64,000 nt of DNA from Pelagibacteraceae bacterium AG-325-C10 (lineage in GTDB: Bacteria; Pseudomonadota; Alphaproteobacteria; Pelagibacterales; Pelagibacteraceae), in NCBI GenBank assembly GCA_003282975.1, contig QBYD01000003.1:1-64000 (forward strand), read 5' to 3'. Made by a program: the position numbers and the translations under genes. Below, piece after piece: positions 34,192 to 44,609 of the stretch (position 1 is the first letter of the stretch; every line of letters begins with the position of its first letter). The notes beneath the pieces are model-generated. The model searched no databases, was not told the DNA's origin, and saw nothing but the letters and a program-made list of their open reading frames with translations.

Positions 34192-34995
34192 TTAAGTATT
34201 TTTTAGTTGAGCTCCATTAACGTAACTTTCAATATTTTTTGCTAAACCAGTTTGTATATCACATTCAACAATTACACCACACAAAGTAGCATCTCCAGTA
34301 GCTGGAAAATGTTTTGTTGAATTTTTTTTTAAAAATCTATTTATCGAATTTTCTTTATTCATTCCAATTACAGAGTCGTAATCACCACACATACCTGCAT
34401 CTGTTTGATATCCAGTGCCATTCTGTAAAATTCTTGCATCATTAGTTGGAATATGAGTATGTGTTCCAACTACTAACGAAGCTTTGCCGTCAAAAAACTG
34501 ACCGATTGCATTTTTTTCACTTGTTATTTCTCCATGAAAATCAACAACTAGAAAATCATAATCCTCTTTTAATTTAAATTGTTTCATAAATTTTTCTGAA
34601 ATTTCAAAAACATCCTCACATTTTTTCATGAAAACATTTCCCATTAAATTTAATACTCCAATTCTGATGTTTTCATTTGTTTCATATATATTAAAACCTT
34701 TTCCAGGTGCTGGTTCAAAAAGATTTTTTGGACGTAATAACCTATCCTCTTTATCTATAAATTCCATTATCTCTTTTTGATCCCATACATGATTTCCAGT
34801 CGTAATAACATTTACACCACAATTAAAAAAATCATTGCATATCTCTTTTGTTAAACCTACACCTTGTATTGCGGCATTTTCAGCATTAACAATTACAAAA
34901 TCAATTTTTTTTGTCTCAATTTCTTTTAATAGACAATTCATTAGTTTTGAACAACCAGATACTCCAACCACATCTCCTAAAAATAAAATTCTCAT
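34192..34995 (-). CDS. YmdB-like metallophosphoesterase
   Basis: MRILFLGDVVG, NAENAA, TGNHVWDQKEI, VDFHGEITSEK, GTHTHIPT. Confidence 0.93.
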   Translation of the reverse strand: MRILFLGDVVGVSGCSKLMNCLLKEIETKKIDFVIVNAENAAIQGVGLTKEICNDFFNCGVNVITTGNHVWDQKEIMEFIDKEDRLLRPKNLFEPAPGKGFNIYETNENIRIGVLNLMGNVFMKKCEDVFEISEKFMKQFKLKEDYDFLVVDFHGEITSEKNAIGQFFDGKASLVVGTHTHIPTNDARILQNGTGYQTDAGMCGDYDSVIGMNKENSINRFLKKNSTKHFPATGDATLCGVIVECDIQTGLAKNIESYVNGAQLKNT

Positions 34996-35537
34996 TGTAA
35001 AATTTCTTTTTCAGTAATTATAAAATCTAATTTTCTATCAAATTTATTTGTGGGTATTTTTTTTATTTTTTGATATGAAAAAGCTAAACCAATTTTAATA
35101 ACTTTTTTTACTTTTTCAATTTTTTCAATATAACGATCATAGAAACCTCCACCATAACCTAATCTATTTAATTCATTGTCAAAAGAGACTAGTGGAACTA
35201 ATAAAATATCAGGGACGATTGTCTTGGATGAGATGGGTTCAGGTATTCCAAATTTATTTATTTTTAATGGATCATTTCTTGACCATTGTAAAAAATTCAT
35301 TTGATTATTCTCTTTTATAACCGGTAATGAAATATGGAATTTTTTTTTTTCCATCATTTCTAAAATTTTTAAGTCATCAATTTCAAAATTTGACGGAAAA
35401 TATCCACCTATATTTTTAGACTTTAATTTATTTATTTTTAAAAAGGAAAAAAATTTATTTAAGTTAATTTCAAGCTTTCTATTTGAGTTTTTTTTTCTAA
35501 TTTTTAAAATTTTACGTCTTAACTTAAATTTATTCAC
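34992..35537 (-). CDS. 5-formyltetrahydrofolate cyclo-ligase
   Basis: DILLVPLVSFDNELNRLGYGGGFYDRYIEK. Confidence 0.92.
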   Translation of the reverse strand: MNKFKLRRKILKIRKKNSNRKLEINLNKFFSFLKINKLKSKNIGGYFPSNFEIDDLKILEMMEKKKFHISLPVIKENNQMNFLQWSRNDPLKINKFGIPEPISSKTIVPDILLVPLVSFDNELNRLGYGGGFYDRYIEKIEKVKKVIKIGLAFSYQKIKKIPTNKFDRKLDFIITEKEILQ

Positions 35538-35542
35538 AAAAT

Positions 35543-35989
35543 TTATTGAGATTGATTATCTTGTTTAGCCTTTTCAACAAAACTTGATATTTCATCTGTT
35601 GCTTCATCAATTAATTGTTCATATTTTTTTTGATTCACTTCAATCTCATCATTAAATTTTTGATGACTATTTTTTAATTCTTGAATTTCTTCTTCTTTCT
35701 TATCTCTGTAATCATATATTAAAGACTTTAATTCTTTAAATTTGTTTGAGAGATCTCTTAATTCATTTTTTTTTTGATCTACATTTTTTTTAGTTTCATA
35801 ATATTCATCCATAATCTTTACAGCAGTGATTAAAAGTAATTTATTTTCTCCCAAATTACCTAGGTCGTTTTTCAAATTATTAAATTTTTGATTTATATGA
35901 ATTAATAACTCTTCAAGATGTTCTTCTTGACCGTCCTCACAAGACAATAAAAACTCTTTATTATTAAATTTAATACTTACATTTGCCAT
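35543..35989 (-). CDS. zapA: Cell division protein ZapA-like
   Basis: N-terminal VSIKFNNKEFLLSCEDGQEEHLEEL, coiled coil, next to 5-FTHF cyclo-ligase. Confidence 0.85.
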   Translation of the reverse strand: MANVSIKFNNKEFLLSCEDGQEEHLEELLIHINQKFNNLKNDLGNLGENKLLLITAVKIMDEYYETKKNVDQKKNELRDLSNKFKELKSLIYDYRDKKEEEIQELKNSHQKFNDEIEVNQKKYEQLIDEATDEISSFVEKAKQDNQSQ

Positions 35990-36300
35990 TTGTCTATTTC
36001 ATCTAACAAAGTATCTGTTTCTTGATTTAATTCATCAATTTTTTCAGAAAATTCAGCCTGTTTTTTCTGTTCTATTTTTTCTTTATTTTGAATTTCTTCT
36101 AGTTTTTTTGTTAAACTTTCATATTCATCTGCTAGAATTTTATATTTTTGTTCTAATTCAGATTTTTCAATTTCTAATTGATTTTTTTGAATACTTAAAT
36201 TTTCAATATTATTTTGTAAATCAGGTTTACTTAACTCTAAATTTTTTAGTTCTAATAAGGCTTCATTTAATTTTTTTTCTTTTTCGATTATAGAATTCAT
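35977..36300 (-). CDS. Hypothetical coiled-coil protein
   Basis: Glu/Lys/Leu-rich heptads throughout; overlaps zapA start. Confidence 0.65.
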   Translation of the reverse strand: MNSIIEKEKKLNEALLELKNLELSKPDLQNNIENLSIQKNQLEIEKSELEQKYKILADEYESLTKKLEEIQNKEKIEQKKQAEFSEKIDELNQETDTLLDEIDKWQM

Positions 36301-36353
36301 ATATATATGTTTATATTATTAAATAGAATCTTCTTAGTCTAGTCAGGATAATT

Positions 36354-38318
36354 TTGAACAAACTACACAATGATTTAGCAAATTGCATCAGATTTCTGTC
36401 AATAGATGCAGTACAAAAAGCAAATTCGGGCCACCCAGGTATGCCAATGGGCATGGCAGATGTAGCAACTGTTCTTTTTAAAAATTTTTTAAGATTTAAT
36501 CCAAAAAACCCTAATTGGCTTAATAGAGATAGATTTGTTCTGTCTGCGGGTCATGGATCTATGTTACTTTACTCTTTGCTTTATTTGACTGGTTATAAAA
36601 GTGTTACACTTAATAGTATTAAAAAATTTAGAAAACTTAACTCTATTTGTGCGGGACACCCAGAGTATCATCCTAATACTGGCATTGAAACTACAACAGG
36701 ACCGCTTGGTCAAGGCATTGCAAATGCTGTTGGATTTTCAATTGCAGAGGAAATTTTAAAAAAAAAATTAGGTAAAGAAATTATAGACCACAAAACTTAT
36801 GTTCTTGCTGGAGACGGTTGTTTAATGGAAGGAATAAGTCATGAGGCAATGAGTTTAGCTGGGCATTTAAAACTCAAAAATTTAGTGATGCTTTTTGATA
36901 ATAATTCAATATCTATAGATGGACCAACTAGTTTAGCTGTGTCAGACAACTTTAAGAAGAGGTTTGAAAGTTACGGTTGGGATTATATTTTAATTGATGG
37001 TCATAACGAAAAAGAAATATTCAAAGCTTTGAAGAAAGTTCAAAAAGCAAAAAAACCAACTGTTATTTCCTGTAAAACTAAAATTGGCTATGGCTCTCCA
37101 AATAAATCAGGTAAATCCTCATCCCATGGTAGCCCATTAGGTTTAGATGAAATAAAGTTAGTGAGAAATGCTTTAAACTGGAATTACAAGCCTTTTAAAA
37201 TTCCAAATAAATTTTTAAAAGAATGGAAAAAAATTGGTAAAAAAGGTCAGAAACTTGAGAATAATTGGAACAAAATATATAAAAAGAAAAAAAAATTAAT
37301 AAACAAACTGCAAAAAAATAATTTTACAAAAATTTTAAAAACAGAAAAGCTTTGTGCAATTAAAGAACTGAATAGTTTAGCAACAAGAAAATCCTCTGAG
37401 CTAACTTTAAATAAGTTAACTAGCATAAGAAATAATTTAATTGGTGGTTCTGCTGATTTAGCTGGATCAAACAATACAAAAACTAAACATCATAAGATTG
37501 TAAAACCAGGTGACTTTAACAGTGATTACATTCACTATGGTGTGAGAGAGCATGCTATGTGTGGAATAATGAATGGGTTGGCTCTGCATAGCAATTTTAT
37601 ACCTTATGGTGGAACCTTTTTGATATTTTCAGATTATTGCAAGCCTTCTATAAGATTATCAGCATTAATGGAGCAAAGAGTTATTTATGTAATGACACAC
37701 GACTCAATTGGCCTTGGGGAAGACGGTCCAACGCATCAACCGATTGAACAATTATCAGGCTTACGTTCTATTCCAAATCTAAATGTTTTTAGGCCCGCAG
37801 ACAGAATGGAAACTATTGAATGTTGGGAGCATGCATTAAAAACATCAAAAACACCAAGTATCTTATCTTTAACAAGACAAAATCTAGATCCAATAAGAAA
37901 AAAATACTCAAAAACTAACAAATGTTCTTTAGGAGCTTATGAAGTTTTAAGAACAAACAAAAAAATTCACTTAACTATACTTGCAAGCGGGTCAGAAGTT
38001 AATTTAGCAATTGAAACTGGTCATAAATTGGCCAAAGAAAAAATATATTCAAAGGTTATATCAATGCCATGCCAAGATCTTTTTGACTTACAGTCTAATT
38101 CATACAAACAAAAAATAATTAATGAAACAAAAATGAAAATTTCTATTGAGGCTGCATCAACAGATAGTTGGAAAAAATATATTGGTAATAATGGTTTGAC
38201 TTTTGGAATTGATGCTTTTGGTAAAAGTGCTCCATATAAAGAAATTTATAAACATTTTGGTTTAACGGCAGCAAATATTGCTGATAAATCAAAAAGAATA
38301 TTAAAAATAAAAAAATGA
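36354..38318 (+). CDS. tkt: Transketolase
   Basis: SGHPGMPMGMADVATVLF; GDGCLMEGISHEAMSLAGHL; TTG start. Confidence 0.97.
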   Translation: MNKLHNDLANCIRFLSIDAVQKANSGHPGMPMGMADVATVLFKNFLRFNPKNPNWLNRDRFVLSAGHGSMLLYSLLYLTGYKSVTLNSIKKFRKLNSICAGHPEYHPNTGIETTTGPLGQGIANAVGFSIAEEILKKKLGKEIIDHKTYVLAGDGCLMEGISHEAMSLAGHLKLKNLVMLFDNNSISIDGPTSLAVSDNFKKRFESYGWDYILIDGHNEKEIFKALKKVQKAKKPTVISCKTKIGYGSPNKSGKSSSHGSPLGLDEIKLVRNALNWNYKPFKIPNKFLKEWKKIGKKGQKLENNWNKIYKKKKKLINKLQKNNFTKILKTEKLCAIKELNSLATRKSSELTLNKLTSIRNNLIGGSADLAGSNNTKTKHHKIVKPGDFNSDYIHYGVREHAMCGIMNGLALHSNFIPYGGTFLIFSDYCKPSIRLSALMEQRVIYVMTHDSIGLGEDGPTHQPIEQLSGLRSIPNLNVFRPADRMETIECWEHALKTSKTPSILSLTRQNLDPIRKKYSKTNKCSLGAYEVLRTNKKIHLTILASGSEVNLAIETGHKLAKEKIYSKVISMPCQDLFDLQSNSYKQKIINETKMKISIEAASTDSWKKYIGNNGLTFGIDAFGKSAPYKEIYKHFGLTAANIADKSKRILKIKK

Positions 38319-39322
38319 CAATAAATGTTGGAATCAATGGAATGGGAAGAATTGGCCGAATGGTTATTAGGGCAATTATTGAAAGCCAAAATACAGATAT
38401 AAAAATAAAGCACATCAACAATAGATCTAACTCAGAGGCAAGCTGTACTCTAATTAAATACGACTCTGCCCACGGTAAATTTAATGCAGACCTAAATTAT
38501 GATGAAAATCATTTGATTATTAACAATGATAAAATCTCTTTTTCTCAAGAATCAAAAATTAAAGATATTGATTGGAAAAAATTTGGCGTTGATTACGTTT
38601 TTGAGTGTACTGGAAAGTTTAATTCAAAAGAAAAACTTTTAGCACACATTAATAACGGTGCAAAAAAAGTTATTGTCTCTGCTCCTTGTAAAAATGCTGA
38701 TAAAACAATTGTTTTTGGTGTAAATGAAGAAGAGCTAACAAAAAATGATCAAATAATATCTGCTGCTTCTTGCACAACAAACTGTTTAGCACCTGTTGCA
38801 AACATCCTTCACAAAAATTTTGAGATAGAAAAAGGTTTTATGACCACAATTCATGCTTTTACTAGTGATCAAAGAATTTTAGATAATTCTCATAAAGATC
38901 CTAGAAGAGCAAGATCAGCAAGTCAATCTATTGTTCCAACATCTACTGGGGCATCAAAGGCAATTGGAGAAATAATTCCATCATTAAAAGGTAAATTAGA
39001 AGGTGTAGCTATGAGAGTTCCAACCCCAAATGTATCTCTTATCGAATTAGTTTTTTGTACAAAAAAAGATATTGATAAAGAAAAAATTAATAATGCATTT
39101 AGAGAAGTTTCAAAAACTCAGTCTAAAAAAATATTAGAGATAACTTCTGAAAAACTCGTGTCTATTGATTTTAATCATAATTCTTCATCAGCAATTATTG
39201 ACTCATCACTTACTAGCGTAGTAGGTAAAAATATGGGAAAAATTTCTGCCTGGTATGATAATGAATGGGGATTTTCAAATAGGATGTGTGATATAGCTGA
39301 ATATGTCAATAAAATCTCTTAA
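38315..39322 (+). CDS. gap: Glyceraldehyde-3-phosphate dehydrogenase
   Basis: VGINGMGRIGRMVIRA; SAASCTTNCLAPVA. Confidence 0.97.
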   Translation: MTINVGINGMGRIGRMVIRAIIESQNTDIKIKHINNRSNSEASCTLIKYDSAHGKFNADLNYDENHLIINNDKISFSQESKIKDIDWKKFGVDYVFECTGKFNSKEKLLAHINNGAKKVIVSAPCKNADKTIVFGVNEEELTKNDQIISAASCTTNCLAPVANILHKNFEIEKGFMTTIHAFTSDQRILDNSHKDPRRARSASQSIVPTSTGASKAIGEIIPSLKGKLEGVAMRVPTPNVSLIELVFCTKKDIDKEKINNAFREVSKTQSKKILEITSEKLVSIDFNHNSSSAIIDSSLTSVVGKNMGKISAWYDNEWGFSNRMCDIAEYVNKIS

Positions 39323-40500
39323 TGAAAAGTATAAAAAAAGAAGCAAATCTTGTTAATAAAAAATTATTATTAAGATTAGATTTAAACGTTCCTATAGTTG
39401 ATAATAAAATCACTGACACTACAAGAATTGATAAAATTTTACCCACTTTAGAATTTCTAATTAATCAAAATACAAGAATCATAATTATTTCTCATGTAGG
39501 AAGGCCAAAAGGTAAAATTGTTAATGAACTTTCACTTAAACTAATATGCGAAGAATTAAGTAAAAAATTAAATCAAAATGTTAAATTATTTTCTAAAAAT
39601 ATTAAAGAGATAGACTCAAAAGAATTATTTAATAATAATGATGAAAGAGTAATAATGTTAGAAAATATAAGATTTTATCCTGAAGAAGAAGAAAACAATG
39701 AAAAATTTGCAAAACATCTTTCAACTTTGGCTGATATTTATGTAAATGATGCTTTTTCATGTTCTCATAGGGCGCACGCTTCAATTCATGAGATAACAAA
39801 CTTTTTACCCTCTTATTCTGGCTTACAGTTTGATTTAGAGGTTAATGCCTTAAAAAAAATTACTTCTGAAATTAAAAAACCTATCACATGTATAATTGGA
39901 GGATCAAAAGTCTCAACTAAAATTAATATAATTAAAAATTTAATACCTAAATTTGATAATATTATAATTGTTGGAGGAATGGCTAATAATATTATTAAAT
40001 TTATGGGTAACAATATTGGAAAATCCCTACAAGAAGAAAACTCAGATAAAATTATCAAAGAAATTTTATTACTTTCAGAAACAACAAATTGTAACATAAT
40101 ATATCCTAAGGACGTTCTTGTCGGAAAAAATTTAGAGGGAGATCCTCAAATAAAAAAATTAAATGAAATTGAATCAGATGAAATGATTTTAGATATTGGT
40201 CCAAAGACTATTAATAATATAAAAAATATAATTGATAAAAGTAGTACTATTTTATGGAATGGGCCTGCTGGATATTTTGAAAATCCTAATTTTGCTAATG
40301 GCAGTATTAAAATTGCAAATAAAATAATAGAAAATAATAAATCTAATAAAATCTATTCAGTTGCTGGGGGAGGAGATACAGTTGCGTTAATAAATAGTTT
40401 AAATGCAATTAACGATTTTAATTTTGTTTCAACTGCTGGTGGAGCCTTCTTAGAATATCTTGAAGGCAAAGAACTTCCTGGTATAAGAGCATTGAATTAA
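39322..40500 (+). CDS. pgk: Phosphoglycerate kinase
   Basis: LLRLDLNVPI; HVGRPKG; VNDAFSCSHRAHAS; GGGDTVA. Confidence 0.97.
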   Translation: MKSIKKEANLVNKKLLLRLDLNVPIVDNKITDTTRIDKILPTLEFLINQNTRIIIISHVGRPKGKIVNELSLKLICEELSKKLNQNVKLFSKNIKEIDSKELFNNNDERVIMLENIRFYPEEEENNEKFAKHLSTLADIYVNDAFSCSHRAHASIHEITNFLPSYSGLQFDLEVNALKKITSEIKKPITCIIGGSKVSTKINIIKNLIPKFDNIIIVGGMANNIIKFMGNNIGKSLQEENSDKIIKEILLLSETTNCNIIYPKDVLVGKNLEGDPQIKKLNEIESDEMILDIGPKTINNIKNIIDKSSTILWNGPAGYFENPNFANGSIKIANKIIENNKSNKIYSVAGGGDTVALINSLNAINDFNFVSTAGGAFLEYLEGKELPGIRALN

Positions 40501-40501
40501 A

Positions 40502-41512
40502 ATGTCAGAACTTAATAAAATTGCTCTAAAAATTCTTTCAAACGGCAAAGGTATACTAGCTGCAGATGAAAGTAATGGAACTATGACTAAAAGATTAGAT
40601 AAAGTGAACATTAAATCATCACCAGAAAATAGACTTCTTTTTAGAGAAACACTTTTTGCCTCAAACAGTATGAAAGATTGTATTGGTGGAGTTATTTTAT
40701 TTGATGAAACAATCAATCAAACATCAAATTATGGAAAAACGATCCCAGCTATGATCTCAGAAACAGGGGCAGTCCCAGGAATTAAAGTAGACACTGGTGC
40801 AAAAGATCTAGCAAATTCATTGGATGAAAAAATTACTGAGGGCTTAGATGGATTAAGAGAAAGATTAAAAAAATATTACGAACTTGGGGCAAGATTTACA
40901 AAATGGAGAGGAGTTTATAGTATTGGAGAAAAATACCCTAGCGAACTTGCTATCAATTCTAATGCTCACGCATTAGCAAGATATTCTGCCCTAGTACAAG
41001 AAAGTGGAATGGTACCAATTGTAGAACCAGAGGTATTAATGGATGGTGAACATTCGGCAGAAGAATGTTTGATTAAAACATCTGAGGTAATTAAAAAATG
41101 CTTTGAGGAGCTTATAATTCATAAAATTGATCTAACAGGTGTAATTTTAAAACCAAATATGATTTTAGCAGGAACTAAATCAAAAAATAAAATTCATAAT
41201 GAAGAAGTTGCATCTAAAACACTTGAGTGTTTAAAAAAATCTGTTCCAAATGAAGTTCCTGGAATTGCTTTTTTATCTGGTGGTCAATCAGAAGTAGAAG
41301 CTACAGAAAATTTAAACATAATCAATAGAAATAATGATACTAATTTTATAATGACTTATTCATATGGGAGAGCACTTCAGCAAAGTGCTTTAAAATTTTG
41401 GTCCAAAGATATTAAAGATATTAAAGGAACTCAAAATATTTTTAATCATAGAGCAAAAATGAATACTTTAGCTGCTCAAGGAAAATGGTCTAACGAGCTT
41501 GAGAATAAATAA
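40502..41512 (+). CDS. Class I fructose-bisphosphate aldolase
   Basis: KGILAADESNGTMTKRL; KWRGVYSI; EPEVLMDGEH; LKPNMILAG. Confidence 0.96.
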   Translation: MSELNKIALKILSNGKGILAADESNGTMTKRLDKVNIKSSPENRLLFRETLFASNSMKDCIGGVILFDETINQTSNYGKTIPAMISETGAVPGIKVDTGAKDLANSLDEKITEGLDGLRERLKKYYELGARFTKWRGVYSIGEKYPSELAINSNAHALARYSALVQESGMVPIVEPEVLMDGEHSAEECLIKTSEVIKKCFEELIIHKIDLTGVILKPNMILAGTKSKNKIHNEEVASKTLECLKKSVPNEVPGIAFLSGGQSEVEATENLNIINRNNDTNFIMTYSYGRALQQSALKFWSKDIKDIKGTQNIFNHRAKMNTLAAQGKWSNELENK

Positions 41513-42113
41513 AAAAAAATTTATTTATCTTATTTCTCCAAACAAAATTTACCCTAAATTCTATTATGATTTAAAAAAAGCGCTTGATACTGGTAAGGTT
41601 GGTCTATTTCAATTAAGGCTTAAAAAATATTCACTTAAACAAAAAATTGTAATTGGGAAAAAAATTCACCCAATATGTAAAGAAAATGGGGTAAAATTTT
41701 TAGTAAATGATGATCCTAAACTTTCAAAAAAAATTAATGCTGATGGATGTCATATAGGGCAAAAAGATATGAGTATAACAAAAGCTAGAAAAATAGTTGG
41801 AAACAAAATTATAGGAGTAACCTGTCATAACTCAATTAATTTAGCAAAAGCTGCTATTAAAGAAAAAGCAGATTATATTGCCTTTGGTGCATTCTTCTCC
41901 ACTAAAACAAAAAAAGTTAAGTACAAAGCAACAACCAAAATTATAGATAAAGTAAAAAAGTTAACCAAAATACCAATAGTGGCTATTGGAGGAATTAATA
42001 TAAGTAATTATAAAAAACTATTATTGAACAATGTTAATTTATTGGCTATCTCTGGCTACGTTTGGAATAATAAAAAATATAAACCCTATAAAACTATAGA
42101 AAAAATTAAATGA
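41499..42113 (+). CDS. thiE: Thiamine-phosphate synthase-like protein
   Basis: LFQLRLK, FLVNDDPKLSKKINADGCHIGQKDM, GVTCHN, AIGGIN; possible TTG start. Confidence 0.85.
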   Translation: MRINKKKFIYLISPNKIYPKFYYDLKKALDTGKVGLFQLRLKKYSLKQKIVIGKKIHPICKENGVKFLVNDDPKLSKKINADGCHIGQKDMSITKARKIVGNKIIGVTCHNSINLAKAAIKEKADYIAFGAFFSTKTKKVKYKATTKIIDKVKKLTKIPIVAIGGINISNYKKLLLNNVNLLAISGYVWNNKKYKPYKTIEKIK

Positions 42114-42670
42114 AAATAAATGCTGGAGAAATAAGAGTTGGAATGCTCTTGGAATACAAAAATGATTTATGGTTAGTACTAAAAACTCAACATGTAAAAC
42201 CTGGAAAGGGCGGTGCATTTGCTCAAGTAGAAATGAAAAGTGTAGGTAAAAACACAAAATTAAATGAAAGATTTAGATCCAGCGAAACAGTTGAAAAAGC
42301 ATCACTTGAAGAAATAAATTTTAATTATTTGTATGATGATGAAATTAACTATATTTTTATGGATCCAAAAACATTTGAACAAATTGAAATTAAAAAAGAT
42401 ATTATTGGTGAAAAAGGAAAGTTATTAACTGAAAATCTTGAAGTTAAAGTAAGTTTTCATAATGAAAATCCAATTACAGTTGAACTTCCTAATCAGGTAA
42501 AATGTAAGATTGAAACAACAGATGCTGCTCTAAAAGGACAAACAGTTTCTTCATCTTATAAACCTGCCACTCTTGATAATGGTTTGAATATTCAAGTACC
42601 ACCATTTATAGATTCTGGTGATGATGTAATTGTCGACACAAGAACTCTAGAATACATAAAAAAAATATAA
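42110..42670 (+). CDS. efp: Elongation factor P
   Basis: VKPGKGGAFAQVEMKSV; C-terminal VPPFIDSGDDVIVDTRTLEYIKK. Confidence 0.97.
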   Translation: MKINAGEIRVGMLLEYKNDLWLVLKTQHVKPGKGGAFAQVEMKSVGKNTKLNERFRSSETVEKASLEEINFNYLYDDEINYIFMDPKTFEQIEIKKDIIGEKGKLLTENLEVKVSFHNENPITVELPNQVKCKIETTDAALKGQTVSSSYKPATLDNGLNIQVPPFIDSGDDVIVDTRTLEYIKKI

Positions 42671-42674
42671 TTTA

Positions 42675-43415
42675 ATGATATCTATATCTGCAAATCTTAA
42701 CTTAATGATTAAAGCTGCTGAAAAGGCATCTAAATCAATAATAAGAGATTTTGGAGAAATTGAAAAGTTACAAGTATCAAAAAAAGGACCACGTGATTTC
42801 GTAACAAAAACAGATAAGCATGTTGAAAAAATATTAATTGAAGAATTGTCAAAAACAAAAAAAAATTATTCTTTTTTGACTGAAGAAACTGGTGCAATAA
42901 AAAATAAAGACAAACAAAATATTTGGATAATTGATCCAATTGATGGAACAACTAACTTTCTTCACGGTATACCTCACTTTGCAATTTCTATTGCTCTTAT
43001 GTCAAAAGATGAATTATTAAGTGGTTTAATATTTGATCCAATTAAAGATGAGATGTTTTTTGCTGAAAAAGATAAAGGTGCTTTTTTAAATAATCAAAGA
43101 TTAAGAGTTTCAAACAAATTTTCTTTAGATGAATGTTTGTTTTCAAGTAATAATGAAGGTGTAAAATTTAGTAATTTAAATATGAGATGTAGTGGATCTG
43201 CCTCATTAGATTTAGCATATGTTGCTTCTGGTAGATTAGATGGATACTTTCAAAACAAGATCAATATATGGGATGTTGCTGCAGGAACTTTAATGATAAA
43301 TGAAGCAGGTGGGATAGTGAATGATATTCATAAATTTGAAGTAAATAAGATTGATATAAAGGCTTCTAGTGCCGCAATTAATGAAAAAATGTTGGAAAAT
43401 TTAATTAACTTTTAA
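42675..43415 (+). CDS. suhB: Inositol monophosphatase family protein
   Basis: IWIIDPIDGTTNFLHGIPHFAISIAL; INIWDVAAGTLMINEAGG. Confidence 0.93.
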   Translation: MISISANLNLMIKAAEKASKSIIRDFGEIEKLQVSKKGPRDFVTKTDKHVEKILIEELSKTKKNYSFLTEETGAIKNKDKQNIWIIDPIDGTTNFLHGIPHFAISIALMSKDELLSGLIFDPIKDEMFFAEKDKGAFLNNQRLRVSNKFSLDECLFSSNNEGVKFSNLNMRCSGSASLDLAYVASGRLDGYFQNKINIWDVAAGTLMINEAGGIVNDIHKFEVNKIDIKASSAAINEKMLENLINF

Positions 43416-43443
43416 TTGTGTTATAAAATTCTTTTGCTATAAG
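43416..43443 (+). promoter_or_regulatory. Putative sigma-70-like promoter for rpmE
   Basis: TTGTGT (43416) - 16 nt - TATAAG (43438), only 7 nt before ATG at 43451. Confidence 0.4.
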
Positions 43444-43450
43444 TCTCGTT

Positions 43451-43681
43451 ATGAAAAAAGACATACACCCAAACTATCATACAATTAAGGTTGAAATGAC
43501 TGACGGAACACAATTTGAGACAAAATCAACTTGGGGTGCTGAGGGAGATTTACTTAAATTAGAAATTGATCCAAAATCTCATTCTGCATGGACAGGAGGA
43601 AAACAAAAGTTAATGGATAAAGGTAGAATTAGTAAATTTAACAAAAAATTTCAAAATTTTAAATCAGATAAAAAAAATTAA
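43451..43681 (+). CDS. rpmE: 50S ribosomal protein L31
   Basis: [54 protein letters not shown]. Confidence 0.95.
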   Translation: MKKDIHPNYHTIKVEMTDGTQFETKSTWGAEGDLLKLEIDPKSHSAWTGGKQKLMDKGRISKFNKKFQNFKSDKKN

Positions 43682-44269
43682 ATGTCAAATGCACCTTTGA
43701 TGCCAATGGCTACAGCTGTTTGGTTAGTTGAAAATACAACTCTTACTTTTAAACAAATTGCAAATTTTTGTAACTTACATGAAGTTGAAATTCAAGGAAT
43801 AGCAGACGGTGAAGTTGCAAAAGGAATTAAGGCTTATAATCCAATAATTTCTGGTCAACTTTCTAGAGAAGAAATTGAATTATCATCAAAAGATGAAAAT
43901 AGACCTTTGCTTATCAAAAATATAGATATTGAAATATCTAATACCGAAAAGAAAACTAAAAAATATATACCTTTATCTAAAAGACAGGACAAACCTGACT
44001 CAGCACTATGGTTAATCAGACAACATAATATGCTTAAAGATTCACAGATTGCCAAACTTGTTGGGGTGACAAAAAATTCAGTTACTTCGATAAGAAATAA
44101 AAGCTATTGGAACTATAATAATTTGAATCCAAAAGATCCTGTTGCTTTAAACCTATTTTCACAGAAAGATCTGATAGAAGCACTTGAAAAAGCTGAAAGA
44201 AGAATTAAAAGAGAAAAAAAAGAAAAAGAAAAAGCAAAACAAACAAAAGAAATTTCAAACATTGAGTAA
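43682..44269 (+). CDS. DUF1013 family protein (TrcR-like cell-cycle transcriptional regulator)
   Basis: APLMPMATAVWLVENTTLTFKQIANFCNLHEVEIQGIADGEVA; second HTH-like repeat. Confidence 0.85.
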   Translation: MSNAPLMPMATAVWLVENTTLTFKQIANFCNLHEVEIQGIADGEVAKGIKAYNPIISGQLSREEIELSSKDENRPLLIKNIDIEISNTEKKTKKYIPLSKRQDKPDSALWLIRQHNMLKDSQIAKLVGVTKNSVTSIRNKSYWNYNNLNPKDPVALNLFSQKDLIEALEKAERRIKREKKEKEKAKQTKEISNIE

Positions 44270-44323
44270 ATTTAATAGACATCAAAATTTTATAGTGATA
44301 ATCACTCACATTTAAAATTAATT

Positions 44324-44518
44324 ATGAAAATAGAAGTTAAAGATAATAACATTGAACAAGCACTTAGGGTTCTCAAAAGAAAACTCCAACGTGATGGTTT
44401 TTTTAAAGTAATAAAATTAAAAAATACTTACGAGAAACCTTCTGAGAAGAAAAAAAGAATTTTACAAGAAAATATTAAGAGAGTTAAAAAGTTAAATAAG
44501 CTTAAAAATAGAATTTAA
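44324..44518 (+). CDS. rpsU: 30S ribosomal protein S21
   Basis: Small basic protein, VKDNNIEQALRVLKRKLQRDGFFKVIKLKNTYEKPSEKKKR. Confidence 0.93.
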   Translation: MKIEVKDNNIEQALRVLKRKLQRDGFFKVIKLKNTYEKPSEKKKRILQENIKRVKKLNKLKNRI

Positions 44519-44524
44519 GTATAC

Positions 44525-44601
<77 letters not shown>

Positions 44602-44609
44602 ATTCCAGA

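Noticed and set aside
35538-35542. 6S RNA at the zapA / 5-FTHF cyclo-ligase junction, its common location
   Set aside because: Only about 5 nt between the genes, no room for it
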